Shown one piece after another: positions 1 to 12,642 of a stretch of DNA of 64,000 nucleotides; within the stretch, counting starts at the first letter, position 1, and each line of letters starts with the position of its first letter. Origin of the DNA: Castellaniella sp041677825 (GTDB taxonomy: Bacteria > Pseudomonadota > Gammaproteobacteria > Burkholderiales > Burkholderiaceae_B); NCBI RefSeq assembly GCF_041677825.1, contig NZ_JBAYPG010000005.1, forward strand, positions 1 to 64,000. The letters are read 5' to 3'. The notes beneath the pieces are model-generated. The model saw only the letters and a program-made list of their open reading frames with translations. It made no database searches and was not told where the DNA came from. Made by a program: the position numbers and the translations under genes.

Positions 1-63
1 CTCTATGCCCACCTTGGCCTTGAATTCCGCGCTGTGAACCTTGCGTTTCCTGACCTCTGTCAC
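1..63 (-). CDS. IS3-family transposase OrfA, N-terminal fragment (partial)
   Basis: Only 21 codons are present. They start at a GTG (63-61), seven bases after an AGGAGG ribosome-binding site, and read through the left window edge without a stop. The residues (VTEVRKRKVHSAEFKAKVG...) are the typical basic N-terminus of IS3-family OrfA, a helix-turn-helix DNA-binding subunit. In this family OrfA is normally fused by programmed -1 frameshifting to the OrfB integrase-like part. Nothing can be said about OrfB or activity from this window. Confidence 0.7.
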   Translation of the reverse strand, partial: MTEVRKRKVHSAEFKAKVGIE

Positions 64-117
64 GCTGTTTTCCTCCTCGGATTACAGCTTAAACCGCTGT
101 CTCGATTCTGGGGTCCA
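1..117 (-). mobile_element. End of an IS3-type insertion sequence (cut by the window edge)
   Basis: The window opens inside an insertion sequence that is transcribed leftwards. Its terminal inverted repeat reads TGGACCCCAGAATCGAGACA on the minus strand and begins at about base 117 with the TG dinucleotide usual for IS3-family ends. It is followed by a strong Shine-Dalgarno (71-78) and the first codons of an orfA-type protein. The other end lies outside the window, so completeness and target-site duplication cannot be judged. The family assignment comes from the N-terminal protein style and the TG...CA end. Confidence 0.7.
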
Positions 118-192
118 CTTTAGCCATAGCGTGCTTACTGCATACCATGAAAAATGCCATTGACCATGCAAGAAACATCATCAATAGCATTT

Positions 193-209
193 ATTTTATT
201 CAATAAAAT
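193..209. repeat. AT-only perfect inverted repeat downstream of guaA
   Basis: ATTTTATT-C-AATAAAAT forms a perfect 8-base dyad with a one-base centre, about 20 bases beyond the guaA stop codon and about 75 bases from the IS end. It contains no G/C stem, so it is a poor intrinsic terminator. It could be a weak bidirectional terminator, a protein site or simply an AT-rich spacer. The rest of 118-229 shows no gene. Confidence 0.35.
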
Positions 210-229
210 CAATCAGATGGGAAACATCC

Positions 230-1822
230 TCACTCCCACTCGATTGTCGCAGGCGGCTTGCTCGACACGTCATAAGTCACCCGGTTGATACCCCGGACCT
301 CATTGATGATGCGTGTGGATACTTTCTTGAGTAGTGCGTAGGGAAGCTCAGCCCAGTCGGCCGTCATGAAATCGGTGGTCTGCACCGCCCGCAGGGCCAC
401 GACATAGTCATACGTGCGGCCGTCACCCATCACGCCGACTGACTTCACCGGCAAGAATACGGCGAAGGCCTGCGAGGTCAGATCATACCATGACTGGCCG
501 GTATCCGGATCGATGGTGCTGCGCAGTTCGGTGATGAAAATATCGTCTGCACGGCGCAGCATCTCGGCGTATTCTGCCTTGACTTCGCCCAGGATCCGCA
601 CCCCCAGACCCGGGCCGGGGAATGGGTGACGAAACACCATGGCTGGCGGCAGGCCCAGCGCCAGGCCCAGCTGGCGCACCTCATCCTTGAACAGCTCGCG
701 CAGGGGTTCGAGCAGTTTCAGGTTCAGCGTATCGGGCAGGCCACCGACGTTGTGATGCGACTTGATGGCCACCGCCTTGCCCGTGCGGGAGGCGGCCGAT
801 TCGATCACGTCCGGATAAATGGTGCCCTGCGCCAGCCAGCGGGCAGTGGCCATGGTGGCCGCCTGCGCCTGGAAAACCTCCACGAACTCGCGGCCGATGG
901 TCTTGCGCTTGGCCTCCGGATCGGCGATGCCGACCAGCTTGCCCATGAACTGCGCCGCCGCATCGACATGAATGACGCGAATGCCCAGGTGGGTCGACAT
1001 GGTCTCCATGACCTGTTCGGCCTCATTCAGCCGCAGCAGGCCATGGTCGACGAACACACACGTCAGCTGATCGCCAATGGCCCGGTGAATCAGCGCAGCG
1101 GCCACCGAGGAATCCACACCGCCCGACAGGCCCAGGATGACCTGATCGCTACCCACCTGCTCGCGGATGCGGGCCACCTGCTCGGTCACGTAATCGGGCA
1201 TGTTCCAGTCACCTGAGCAGCCACAGATATCGATTGCGAACCGCTGCAGGATCGCCTTGCCCTGCAGGGTATGAGTCACTTCGGGGTGAAACTGGACGCC
1301 ATAGAAGCCCCGCTGCTCATCGGCCATGGCCGCGATGTCGCAGTTCGGGGTCGATGCCATGCGCACAAAACCGGGCGGCAGGCGGGTCACCTTGTCGCCA
1401 TGGCTCATCCAGACCTTCAGCATGCCGTGGCCTTCGGCTGTGGCGAAATCCTGCAGACCGTCGAGCAAGCGCGTATGGCCATGTGCGCGCACCTCGGCAT
1501 AGCCGAACTCACGCTGGTCGGAAAACCGCACTTCGCCACCCAGTTGCAGGGCCATGGCCTGCATGCCGTAACAGATGCCGAGCACCGGCACACCCGCCTC
1601 GAATACGGCTGACGGTACCTTGATGGATTCATCGGCATACGCCGAGGCATGCCCGCCAGACAGAATGATGCCCTTCAACCCCTGCGCGGATTGGTCCTGG
1701 ATGAACGCGGCATCGACATCGCCTGGCTGGATTTCGCAATACACCCCGGCCTCGCGAATGCGACGGGCAATGAGCTGGGTGACCTGGGAACCGTAATCCA
1801 GGATGAGAAGGCGCTGATGCAT
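230..1822 (-). CDS. guaA: GMP synthase (glutamine-hydrolysing)
   Basis: GuaA converts XMP, ATP and glutamine to GMP, the last step of guanine nucleotide synthesis, in the cytoplasm. The 530-residue product has the full family length. An N-terminal class I glutamine amidotransferase domain carries the nucleophile Cys84 in GICYGMQ. A PP-loop ATP pyrophosphatase motif (GLSGGVDSS) follows near residue 232, and the dimerisation domain ends in the conserved IEWE. The oxyanion-strand motif usually written SGGP reads SGGH here, a minor deviation. In many relatives guaA directly follows guaB; here a plus-strand MFS gene separates them, so guaA probably has its own promoter near 1823-1900. Confidence 0.97.
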   Translation of the reverse strand: MHQRLLILDYGSQVTQLIARRIREAGVYCEIQPGDVDAAFIQDQSAQGLKGIILSGGHASAYADESIKVPSAVFEAGVPVLGICYGMQAMALQLGGEVRFSDQREFGYAEVRAHGHTRLLDGLQDFATAEGHGMLKVWMSHGDKVTRLPPGFVRMASTPNCDIAAMADEQRGFYGVQFHPEVTHTLQGKAILQRFAIDICGCSGDWNMPDYVTEQVARIREQVGSDQVILGLSGGVDSSVAAALIHRAIGDQLTCVFVDHGLLRLNEAEQVMETMSTHLGIRVIHVDAAAQFMGKLVGIADPEAKRKTIGREFVEVFQAQAATMATARWLAQGTIYPDVIESAASRTGKAVAIKSHHNVGGLPDTLNLKLLEPLRELFKDEVRQLGLALGLPPAMVFRHPFPGPGLGVRILGEVKAEYAEMLRRADDIFITELRSTIDPDTGQSWYDLTSQAFAVFLPVKSVGVMGDGRTYDYVVALRAVQTTDFMTADWAELPYALLKKVSTRIINEVRGINRVTYDVSSKPPATIEWE

Positions 1823-1920
1823 GGTGAATGTGTCCGGGGCTGATCCAAGCCGTTAATGTAACCCATTGGCACAAGCGCCTGCTGGCACGGTACAGTACCG
1901 CCTGAAAGGAGATATTGTCG

Positions 1921-3180
1921 ATGGCTTCACCCCTGCTCCGCACGCCCCTGCCGCTGGCCGGCTTTCTCGCATTGGCTGTGGCCATGGGCATAGGCCGGTT
2001 TGCATTCACCCCCATCCTGCCCATGATGCAGGTGGATCAGGGGATCAGTCTGTCGCAAGGCGGCTGGCTGGCCAGCGCCAACTATCTCGGCTACTTGCTG
2101 GGCGCCCTGTTTGTCACTCGACTGAGCTGGACACCCGCCCGATTGCTGCAGAGCGGCATGTGGCTGGTCGTCCTCTCCACCGCGGCCATGGGACTCGACA
2201 GCCACTGGCTGGGCTGGCTGGCATGGCGCCTGTTGGCTGGCGTAGCCAGTGCCTTTGTCCTGATTGGTGTCGCAGCCCTCGGGCTGGCGCGCCTTGCCGC
2301 CCAGGGGCGCCCGCACCTGGGCGGCGTGATGTTCTCCGGGGTGGGGTTCGGCATCATGTTCGCGGGGCTGGCGTGCATGGTGCTCATCATGCTGGGCGCT
2401 TCTTCGTCCGCAGCCTGGCTGTGGCAGGCCGCAGCCGCTCTGGTTGCGCTGGCGGGCGCATCATCCATGTGGCATGAAGACCTTCGGCGGACTGCACCTG
2501 CAGCAACGCATCGACCGGCCAGCGGCGTACGGAAGGCTGCCTGCACACCCGGAAATCACGCCGCATTGTCTGCAGCAGACAGACCCGTCAGCCTGCACTG
2601 GGGGTTGATCCTGTGCTACGGGGTATTTGGTTTCGGCTATATTCTGCCCGCCACGTTCCTGCCTGCGCAGGCCCGTGAAATGGTACCAGACCCCTGGCTG
2701 TTCAGTCTGGCCTGGCCTGTACTGGGCCTGGCCAGTGCCCTGGCCACCCTGCTGGTGTCGTTCGTTCTGATCCGGCGCTACACCCGCACCCAGATCTGGG
2801 CTGCCTCGCACGGCGTCATGGCATTGGGGCTCATATTGCCAATTTTCTGGCATACCCTGACCCCCATTCTGATTGCCGCATGCTGCATAGGCAGCACGTT
2901 CGTCGTCATCACCATGGTGGGCTTTCAAGAGGCACAAGCCATTGTCGACCGGGGCATCGTGAAACAGCAAATGGCAGCCATGACGGCATCCTTTGCCGTG
3001 GGCCAGCTGGCGGGCCCCTTGTTTTTCAGCCTCACGCACGAATGGCTGGGCGCGCCACTGGAATTTTCGCTGGCGGTGGGGGCCGCAAGCCTGGTGGCCG
3101 GTACAGTGCCGATCCTCAGGCTGCAGCAAAGCCCCGGGCCCACCGGCACACCCCCGCCGAAGGATCAGTCGGCCCGATAG
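1921..3180 (+). CDS. YbfB/YjiJ-family MFS transporter
   Basis: This is a predicted inner-membrane transporter of 419 residues with about 12 hydrophobic segments. The opening (MASPLLRTPLPLAGFLALAV, then GIGRFAFTPILPMM) is the signature of the YbfB/YjiJ branch of the major facilitator superfamily. Substrates of this branch are largely unknown. ATG at 1921 is preferred because AAGGAG sits about 10 bases upstream; a TTG at 1915 would be too close. The gene lies between guaB and guaA on the opposite strand, and its last 16 bases overlap the 3' end of guaB, so the two are convergent. A role in purine or purine-analogue export is only suggested by position. Confidence 0.85.
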   Translation: MASPLLRTPLPLAGFLALAVAMGIGRFAFTPILPMMQVDQGISLSQGGWLASANYLGYLLGALFVTRLSWTPARLLQSGMWLVVLSTAAMGLDSHWLGWLAWRLLAGVASAFVLIGVAALGLARLAAQGRPHLGGVMFSGVGFGIMFAGLACMVLIMLGASSSAAWLWQAAAALVALAGASSMWHEDLRRTAPAATHRPASGVRKAACTPGNHAALSAADRPVSLHWGLILCYGVFGFGYILPATFLPAQAREMVPDPWLFSLAWPVLGLASALATLLVSFVLIRRYTRTQIWAASHGVMALGLILPIFWHTLTPILIAACCIGSTFVVITMVGFQEAQAIVDRGIVKQQMAAMTASFAVGQLAGPLFFSLTHEWLGAPLEFSLAVGAASLVAGTVPILRLQQSPGPTGTPPPKDQSAR

Positions 3181-4625
3181 TTGGGGGCTTCCTTGGTGAT
3201 CTGCACGTCGTGCACGTGTGATTCGCGCACGCCGGATGCGGTGATTTCGACGAACTCGGCTTGCGCATGCAGGTCTGTGATGGTGGCACAGCCACAATAC
3301 CCCATGGCTGCCCGGATACCCCCGACCAGCTGATACATGATGGCGATCACGCTGCCCTTGTAAGGCACGCGGGCTTCGATGCCTTCGGGCACCAGCTTCT
3401 CGAGGTTGTTCGTGGGATCCTGGAAGTAGCGGTCGGCCGAACCGTCGGCCATCGCCCCCAGGCTGCCCATGCCCCGGTACGACTTGTACGAGCGGCCCTG
3501 GAACAGCACCACTTCGCCGGGCGCTTCTTCGGTGCCGGCGAACATGCTGCCCATCATGCAGCTGGACGCCCCTGCAGCCAGGGCCTTGGCGACGTCGCCC
3601 GAATAGCGGATGCCGCCATCGGCGATGAGCGGAATATCGGATCCCTTGAGGGCCTGGGCGACATCGGAGATGGCGGTGATCTGTGGCACCCCGACCCCGG
3701 CCACGACGCGGGTGGTACAGATGGAACCGGGGCCGATGCCCACCTTGACGGCATCGGCACCGGCTTCGGCCAGCGCCAGTGCAGCCGCCGCGGTGGCAAT
3801 GTTGCCGCCGATCACCTGAATGCGCGGATAGTGCTTCTTGACCCAGCGCACCCGGTCGAGCACCCCCGCGGAATGACCGTGGGCCGTATCGACCACGATG
3901 ACATCCACACCCGCAGCCGCCAGTTTCTCTACGCGCTCTTCGGCGCCTTCACCCACGCCTACCGCGGCGCCCACGCGCAACTGGCCATGCGCATCCTTGC
4001 AGGCCAGGGGGTGTTCGGTGTTCTTGACGATGTCCTTCACGGTGGCCAGACCGCGCAATTGGAACTGTTCGTTGACGATGAGCACCCGCTCGAGACGGTG
4101 CTTGTGCATGAGTGCCTGGGCTTCTTCGAGTGTCGCACCTTCGCGCAGCGTGACCAGGCGCTCTTGTGGTGTCATGACTTCGCGCAGGGACACGTCGAGG
4201 CGATCTTCGAACCGCAGATCGCGATTGGTCACGATGCCCACCAGCTTGCCGGCCTCGACCACCGGCAGACCCGAGATGCCATGCTGACGCTGCAGCGCGA
4301 TGGCATCGCGCACTTTCATGGTGGGGGTGACCGTGACCGGATCGATGACGATGCCGAATTCATGTCGCTTGACGCGTGCGACTTCGCGCGCCTGGGCATC
4401 TGCACTGAGGTTCTTGTGGATGATCCCGATGCCGCCTTCCTGGGCCATGGCGATGGCCAGGCGAGATTCGGTCACGGTATCCATGGCCGCTGACACCAAC
4501 GGAATGTTCAGCTGGATGGTGCGTGTGAGCTGGGTGCCCAGGCGCGCGTCGCGCGGCAGGATCTGGGAATAGGCCGGGACCAGCAGGACGTCGTCGAAGG
4601 TCAGGGCTTTCTTGATGAGACGCAT
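3165..4625 (-). CDS. guaB: IMP dehydrogenase
   Basis: GuaB oxidises IMP to XMP with NAD+, the committed step towards GMP. The 486-residue protein has the standard order: the first part of a TIM barrel (MRLIKKALTFDDVLLVPAYS), a tandem CBS insertion at about residues 90-205, and the catalytic loop GSICTTR with the nucleophilic cysteine. ATG at 4625 is chosen over an in-frame ATG five codons upstream because GGAG is correctly spaced and the family begins MRL. It overlaps the convergent MFS gene by 16 bases. The short spacing to purL (stop at 4685) suggests possible co-transcription. Confidence 0.97.
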   Translation of the reverse strand: MRLIKKALTFDDVLLVPAYSQILPRDARLGTQLTRTIQLNIPLVSAAMDTVTESRLAIAMAQEGGIGIIHKNLSADAQAREVARVKRHEFGIVIDPVTVTPTMKVRDAIALQRQHGISGLPVVEAGKLVGIVTNRDLRFEDRLDVSLREVMTPQERLVTLREGATLEEAQALMHKHRLERVLIVNEQFQLRGLATVKDIVKNTEHPLACKDAHGQLRVGAAVGVGEGAEERVEKLAAAGVDVIVVDTAHGHSAGVLDRVRWVKKHYPRIQVIGGNIATAAAALALAEAGADAVKVGIGPGSICTTRVVAGVGVPQITAISDVAQALKGSDIPLIADGGIRYSGDVAKALAAGASSCMMGSMFAGTEEAPGEVVLFQGRSYKSYRGMGSLGAMADGSADRYFQDPTNNLEKLVPEGIEARVPYKGSVIAIMYQLVGGIRAAMGYCGCATITDLHAQAEFVEITASGVRESHVHDVQITKEAPNYRAD

Positions 4626-4684
4626 GGAACAACTCCGCACAAAGATCGATTATAGCGTGCCGCACCACACGCCCAGGCCCCACC

Positions 4685-8743
<4,059 letters not shown>

Positions 8744-8802
8744 GACAGCAGGCTCGCAGACAGCAATGAATGGCTTATTTTAGCCGGCCCCCCGAAGATC
8801 GT

Positions 8803-9357
8803 TCACGGGTCGGGATACTCTACATCAAGTATATCGAGTTCCTGTATGCCCGCAGGCGTACGCAGACTGACCGTATCGCCCACATGCGCCCGCAGCAGCG
8901 CCCTGGCCACCGGCGATATCCAGCTGATGCGCCCGGCCAGCGGCTCGGCCTCGTCCACCCCGACGATGGTCACCGTCGTGTCCTCGCCATCTGCCGGACA
9001 GTAAGTGACCGTGGCACCGAAGAACACCTGGTCCCGATTGGGTTGCTGCGCCGGATCGACGACTTCGGCCTCGGCCAGCCGGCGGGTCAGGAAGCGGATG
9101 CGCCGATCGATCTCGCGCAGGCGCTTCTTGCCATAGATGTAATCGCCGTTCTCTGAGCGATCGCCATTGGATGCCGCCCACGACACCACCGAGACCACCT
9201 CGGGACGCTCGGTGTTCATGAGATGCATGAGTTCGTCATTCAGTGCCCTGTAGCCATCGGCCGTGATGTAGTTCTTGACGCCCGCCGGCAGGGTCTGGAT
9301 CTCGGGCAGATCGTCTGCATCATCGTGGTCTGTTTCTTTGACAAAAGCCTTGTTCAT
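8803..9357 (-). CDS. greB: Transcription elongation factor GreB
   Basis: GreB rescues backtracked RNA polymerase by stimulating transcript cleavage through the secondary channel. The 184-residue product has the N-terminal coiled coil with the acidic tip motif (SNGDRSENGDYIYGKKRLREID) and a C-terminal FKBP-like domain. The length and the YIYGKKRLREID stretch favour GreB over GreA. The start MNKAFVKET at 9357 is preferred over an upstream in-frame start that adds 14 non-conserved residues. It sits between purL and a PHP-domain gene on the same strand. Confidence 0.93.
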   Translation of the reverse strand: MNKAFVKETDHDDADDLPEIQTLPAGVKNYITADGYRALNDELMHLMNTERPEVVSVVSWAASNGDRSENGDYIYGKKRLREIDRRIRFLTRRLAEAEVVDPAQQPNRDQVFFGATVTYCPADGEDTTVTIVGVDEAEPLAGRISWISPVARALLRAHVGDTVSLRTPAGIQELDILDVEYPDP

Positions 9358-9415
9358 CACTGCACTCCAGGCACCTGCGCCATTTGCGCGCATTTGCACC
9401 AGCGCGTTGGGCGCA

Positions 9416-10252
9416 TCATACCCAATCGTGCCACACCGGCGTCAGACCCGGGGGCAGATCGGGCATGCAGCCCAGATCGAACTGCCCGGCCCCGGGCGCA
9501 TGGAAGTCCGATCCACGCGACCCTTCAAAGCCATAGCGCGCGGCCAGCCGCGGCCAGGCATCCTGCCCGGACCCCGCACGAGGCCCGGACATGACCTCGA
9601 GCCCCTGTCCGCCCAGATCCCGGAAGGCGTCAAAGAGCGCCGCTTGCTGCACCGGCGTATGCCGGTTGCGCCAGGGATGGGCCATGACGGCCTTGCCGCC
9701 TGCACCATGGATCCAGCCCAGGGCAGCCTCGAGGCCGGCCCAGCGCACGGGCACGAAGGCACGCCGGCCTTCACCCAGATAGCGGTCGAACGCCTGCTGC
9801 ACGGATTGGCAATGGCCTTGTTCGACCAGAAAGCGGGCAAAGTGCAGGCGGCCCATGAGTTCGGGGTTGCCTGCCTGCGCCAGGGCCCCCTGCAAGGCAT
9901 GCCCAATGCCATGGGCCGCCAGCCGGTCGGCAATGAGGCGGGCCCTTTGGTTGCGCGCCAGACGAACCTGAGCCAGCCCCGCCGCCAGGGCCGCATCGGC
10001 AGGATCGACATTCAAGCCCAGCACGTGCACCGTATGCCCGCCCCAGGTCACCGAGATCTCGACCCCGGGAATGAACGCCATGCCCAGCGCCATAGCCGCC
10101 CGGTCCGCCTCGGCCAGGCCGCAGGTTTCGTCGTGGTCGGTCAGCGCCCAGACCTGCACCCCATTTGCTGCCGCGCGCGCCGCGACCCCGGCGGGTGGCA
10201 GTACGCCATCCGAGGCCCGGGAATGACTGTGCAGATCGACATTGAACGCCAC
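9416..10252 (-). CDS. PHP-domain phosphatase of the RNase AM / YciV type
   Basis: The 278-residue protein starts with the PHP motif DLHSHSRASDG and continues with LTDHDE, GVEIS and a late SDFHAPG, all metal-ligand positions of the polymerase/histidinol phosphatase fold. Family members act as 3',5'-nucleotide bisphosphate phosphatases and 5'-to-3' exonucleases on short RNA, in the cytoplasm. The gene is 21 bases downstream of an alpha/beta hydrolase gene on the same strand, so the two may be co-transcribed. The exact substrate is inferred from family only. Confidence 0.85.
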   Translation of the reverse strand: MAFNVDLHSHSRASDGVLPPAGVAARAAANGVQVWALTDHDETCGLAEADRAAMALGMAFIPGVEISVTWGGHTVHVLGLNVDPADAALAAGLAQVRLARNQRARLIADRLAAHGIGHALQGALAQAGNPELMGRLHFARFLVEQGHCQSVQQAFDRYLGEGRRAFVPVRWAGLEAALGWIHGAGGKAVMAHPWRNRHTPVQQAALFDAFRDLGGQGLEVMSGPRAGSGQDAWPRLAARYGFEGSRGSDFHAPGAGQFDLGCMPDLPPGLTPVWHDWV

Positions 10253-10273
10253 GCCGCAGTGCCCCCCTCCGAC

Positions 10274-11212
10274 CTATGCCAGCAGGAAGCTCCGTACCGC
10301 GGCGATCTGATCGGCACTGCGCAGGGTCGGCGCATGCCCCACCCCTGCAAACTCCACGCAGCGGGCCTGCGAATTGCGCTTCAACATCTCCTGGGCAATG
10401 GGTTCCGGAAGAATATCGGAGTCCTGGCCCCGCAAGACGAGCACCGGCCCGGGTAGGTGGTCCCAGGCACGCCACAGGACTTTTTCGGCACCTGCGAGAG
10501 CGTCGGGCGTCTGGCTGGCGAAAGGCTGCGCCAGACGCAGGTCATAGTGCTTGACCCACTGGCCGTCTTGCTCGTTGAACACGTGCTCGGTGAGTTCGGC
10601 CCAGCCCTGTTCGTCATGCGGACCAAAGCCAGCGGACGTGCTGCGCACATAGGCCACCGCATCGGAAAAATCCTTGAACTGGCGGTCTTCACCCACGTAG
10701 TCGGCAATGCGGCTCAAGCCATCGAGATCGAGCGCGGGGCCGATATCGTTGAAGACCATGCGACCGAGCGGGATGTCGGCTGCATGGCCCAGCCCCCATG
10801 CCCCGCGATCCGGGCGCCGCGCTGGCGAGGCCGCCACGGCGCCCGCCAGCACCATGCCGATCAGCCCGCCCATGGAGGTGCCCACCCAGTCGACCTGGCG
10901 CGCCTGCACGCGTGCCAGCAAGGTGACCATGTCGGATACGTACTGCGGCACGATGTAATTGGCCGGATCGATCAGCCAGTCGGAACGCCCCCGCCCGGCC
11001 ACGTCCGGGCAGATCACCCGATACTCGCCCTGCAGGGCGCGGGCCAGGTGATCGAAGTCGCGCCCGGACCGGGTCAGCCCATGTACGCACAGCAGGACGC
11101 GATCATTGGCGGGATCGCCCCACTCCCAATACGCCATGCGGTGCAGGCCCGAGCGGCTCGCGCACGTGACATGTTCAAGACGCGGCTGCGCGACCTGGGC
11201 TGATTCGGACAT
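10274..11212 (-). CDS. Alpha/beta-fold hydrolase
   Basis: This 312-residue protein has an alpha/beta hydrolase core: oxyanion region HGLTRSG, nucleophile elbow GTSMGG, a likely acid in RGQDSDILPE and a catalytic His in GVGHAPTL near the end. ATG at 11212 is chosen because GGAG lies just upstream and the start falls 11 bases after the lpdA stop. A longer frame to 11575 runs antisense-like inside lpdA and is not credible. The position directly after the E1-E2-E3 genes suggests a thioesterase or ester hydrolase linked to branched-chain catabolism, but that is inference; the substrate is unknown. Confidence 0.85.
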   Translation of the reverse strand: MSESAQVAQPRLEHVTCASRSGLHRMAYWEWGDPANDRVLLCVHGLTRSGRDFDHLARALQGEYRVICPDVAGRGRSDWLIDPANYIVPQYVSDMVTLLARVQARQVDWVGTSMGGLIGMVLAGAVAASPARRPDRGAWGLGHAADIPLGRMVFNDIGPALDLDGLSRIADYVGEDRQFKDFSDAVAYVRSTSAGFGPHDEQGWAELTEHVFNEQDGQWVKHYDLRLAQPFASQTPDALAGAEKVLWRAWDHLPGPVLVLRGQDSDILPEPIAQEMLKRNSQARCVEFAGVGHAPTLRSADQIAAVRSFLLA

Positions 11213-11223
11213 GATGCTTCTCC

Positions 11224-12636
11224 TTAGACGTGCAGGGCCTGGCCCAACGCACGCAAGGCGGCCTCTTGAACGGCTTCGCCCTGCGTGGGATGGGCGTGAA
11301 TGGTATGCGCCACATCTTCGAGTCGCGCGCCCATTTCGAGCGACAGGCCAAAGGCAGCGGCCATTTCGGATACCCCCCGCCCCACGGCCTGCCAGCCCAG
11401 CAGCAAATGATTGTCTTTGCGCGCCACCACCCGTACAAACCCGTCCGTGGACTGCAGGGTCATGGCGCGCCCGTTGGCTGCCAGCGGAAAGCTGGCTTCG
11501 AGGTAATCCACGCCGGCCTCGGCCGCCTGCTGCGGCGAGAGCCCGGCGGTCACCACCTCGGGATCCGTAAAGCATACCGCAGGTATGGCCTCGGGCGTGA
11601 AGTATCGCGTCTGGCCGGCGATCTGCTCGGCCACGCAGACACCTTGGGCCATGGCGCGATGCGCGAGCATGGGCTCGCCGGTGAGATCACCAATGGCCCA
11701 GACGCCCGTCATGGAGGTACGACAGCGCGTGTCGGTACGCACGGCCTCGCCATCCATGTCGAGCATCAGGGAACTGAGCCCGAAGCCCCGGCTGCGCGGC
11801 GTGCGCCCCACGGCCACCAGAACCTGCTCGGCCTCGAGCCGGGTTTCGTCGCCCTTGCCCTTTTGCAGCCGCAATGCCTTGCCGTCGTCGCTCAGGCCCA
11901 ATACCCGGGTGTCCACATGCACACCCACGCCCAGGGCCTTGAGGCTCGCCGCAACAGGCCTGGACAGTTCGGCGTCGTACACGGGCAGCAGCCTGTCCTG
12001 CGCTTCGATCACGTCGACCTGGACCCCGAGCTTGCGATAGGCCGTGCCCAGTTCGAGCCCGATGTAGCCGGCCCCGACCACGGCCAGGGACGCTGGCAGC
12101 TTCTTCGGTGACAGGGCCTCGGTGGATGAAATGACCCGGCCGCCAAACGGCATGAACGGCAAGGCCATCGGCTCGGAACCGGTGGCCAACAGCAGGTGTT
12201 CACAGCGTATGCGCTGCGGCGCGCCCGCCCTGCCCCGCAGGGCCGGGTCCACATCCACGGTCTTGCCGTCCACGATGTGCGCGCGCCCCTGAATCACCGT
12301 CACCTTGTGTTTTTTGAGCAGCGCCCCCACACCCTGGGTCAGCCGCTTGACGATGCCGTTTTTCCAGGCCACGCTCGCGGTGATGTCGATGTCCGGCGCA
12401 CCCACCCGGATGCCCAGGGGAGAGTCACCGGCCTGTGCCTGGATTGCATGAAACTGCTCGGCCACGTGGATCAGCACCTTGGACGGGATGCAGCCGATGT
12501 TCAGGCACGTGCCCCCCAGCGCCGATGCCTCGACCAGCACCGTGGGGATGCCGAGTTGCCCGGCCCGTATGGCGGCAACATAGCCGCCCGGGCCGCCGCC
12601 GATGATGAGCAGGGTGGTTTGGACAGGATTGGCCAT
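11224..12636 (-). CDS. lpdA: Dihydrolipoyl dehydrogenase (E3) of the branched-chain complex
   Basis: E3 reoxidises the dihydrolipoyl arm of E2 and passes electrons through FAD and a redox disulfide to NAD+. The 470-residue protein has the FAD motif GGGPGGYVAAIRAG at the N-terminus, the redox-active pair in GGTCLNIGCIPSK, an NAD-binding GAGYIGLELG, and a C-terminal His-Glu region (HAHPTQGEAV). It lies 6 bases after the E2 gene, so it is dedicated to this complex rather than to pyruvate dehydrogenase. Confidence 0.95.
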   Translation of the reverse strand: MANPVQTTLLIIGGGPGGYVAAIRAGQLGIPTVLVEASALGGTCLNIGCIPSKVLIHVAEQFHAIQAQAGDSPLGIRVGAPDIDITASVAWKNGIVKRLTQGVGALLKKHKVTVIQGRAHIVDGKTVDVDPALRGRAGAPQRIRCEHLLLATGSEPMALPFMPFGGRVISSTEALSPKKLPASLAVVGAGYIGLELGTAYRKLGVQVDVIEAQDRLLPVYDAELSRPVAASLKALGVGVHVDTRVLGLSDDGKALRLQKGKGDETRLEAEQVLVAVGRTPRSRGFGLSSLMLDMDGEAVRTDTRCRTSMTGVWAIGDLTGEPMLAHRAMAQGVCVAEQIAGQTRYFTPEAIPAVCFTDPEVVTAGLSPQQAAEAGVDYLEASFPLAANGRAMTLQSTDGFVRVVARKDNHLLLGWQAVGRGVSEMAAAFGLSLEMGARLEDVAHTIHAHPTQGEAVQEAALRALGQALHV

Positions 12637-12642
12637 CAGGGT

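Noticed and set aside
626..1216. Plus-strand open frame of 196 codons opposite guaA
   Set aside because: It is antisense to the conserved catalytic parts of guaA and has a His/Gln/Arg-rich shadow composition with no domain.
10274..11575. Extended 433-residue form of the alpha/beta hydrolase
   Set aside because: The extra 121 residues overlap lpdA, are Arg/Gly-rich, and a good ribosome-binding site exists at the shorter start (11212).
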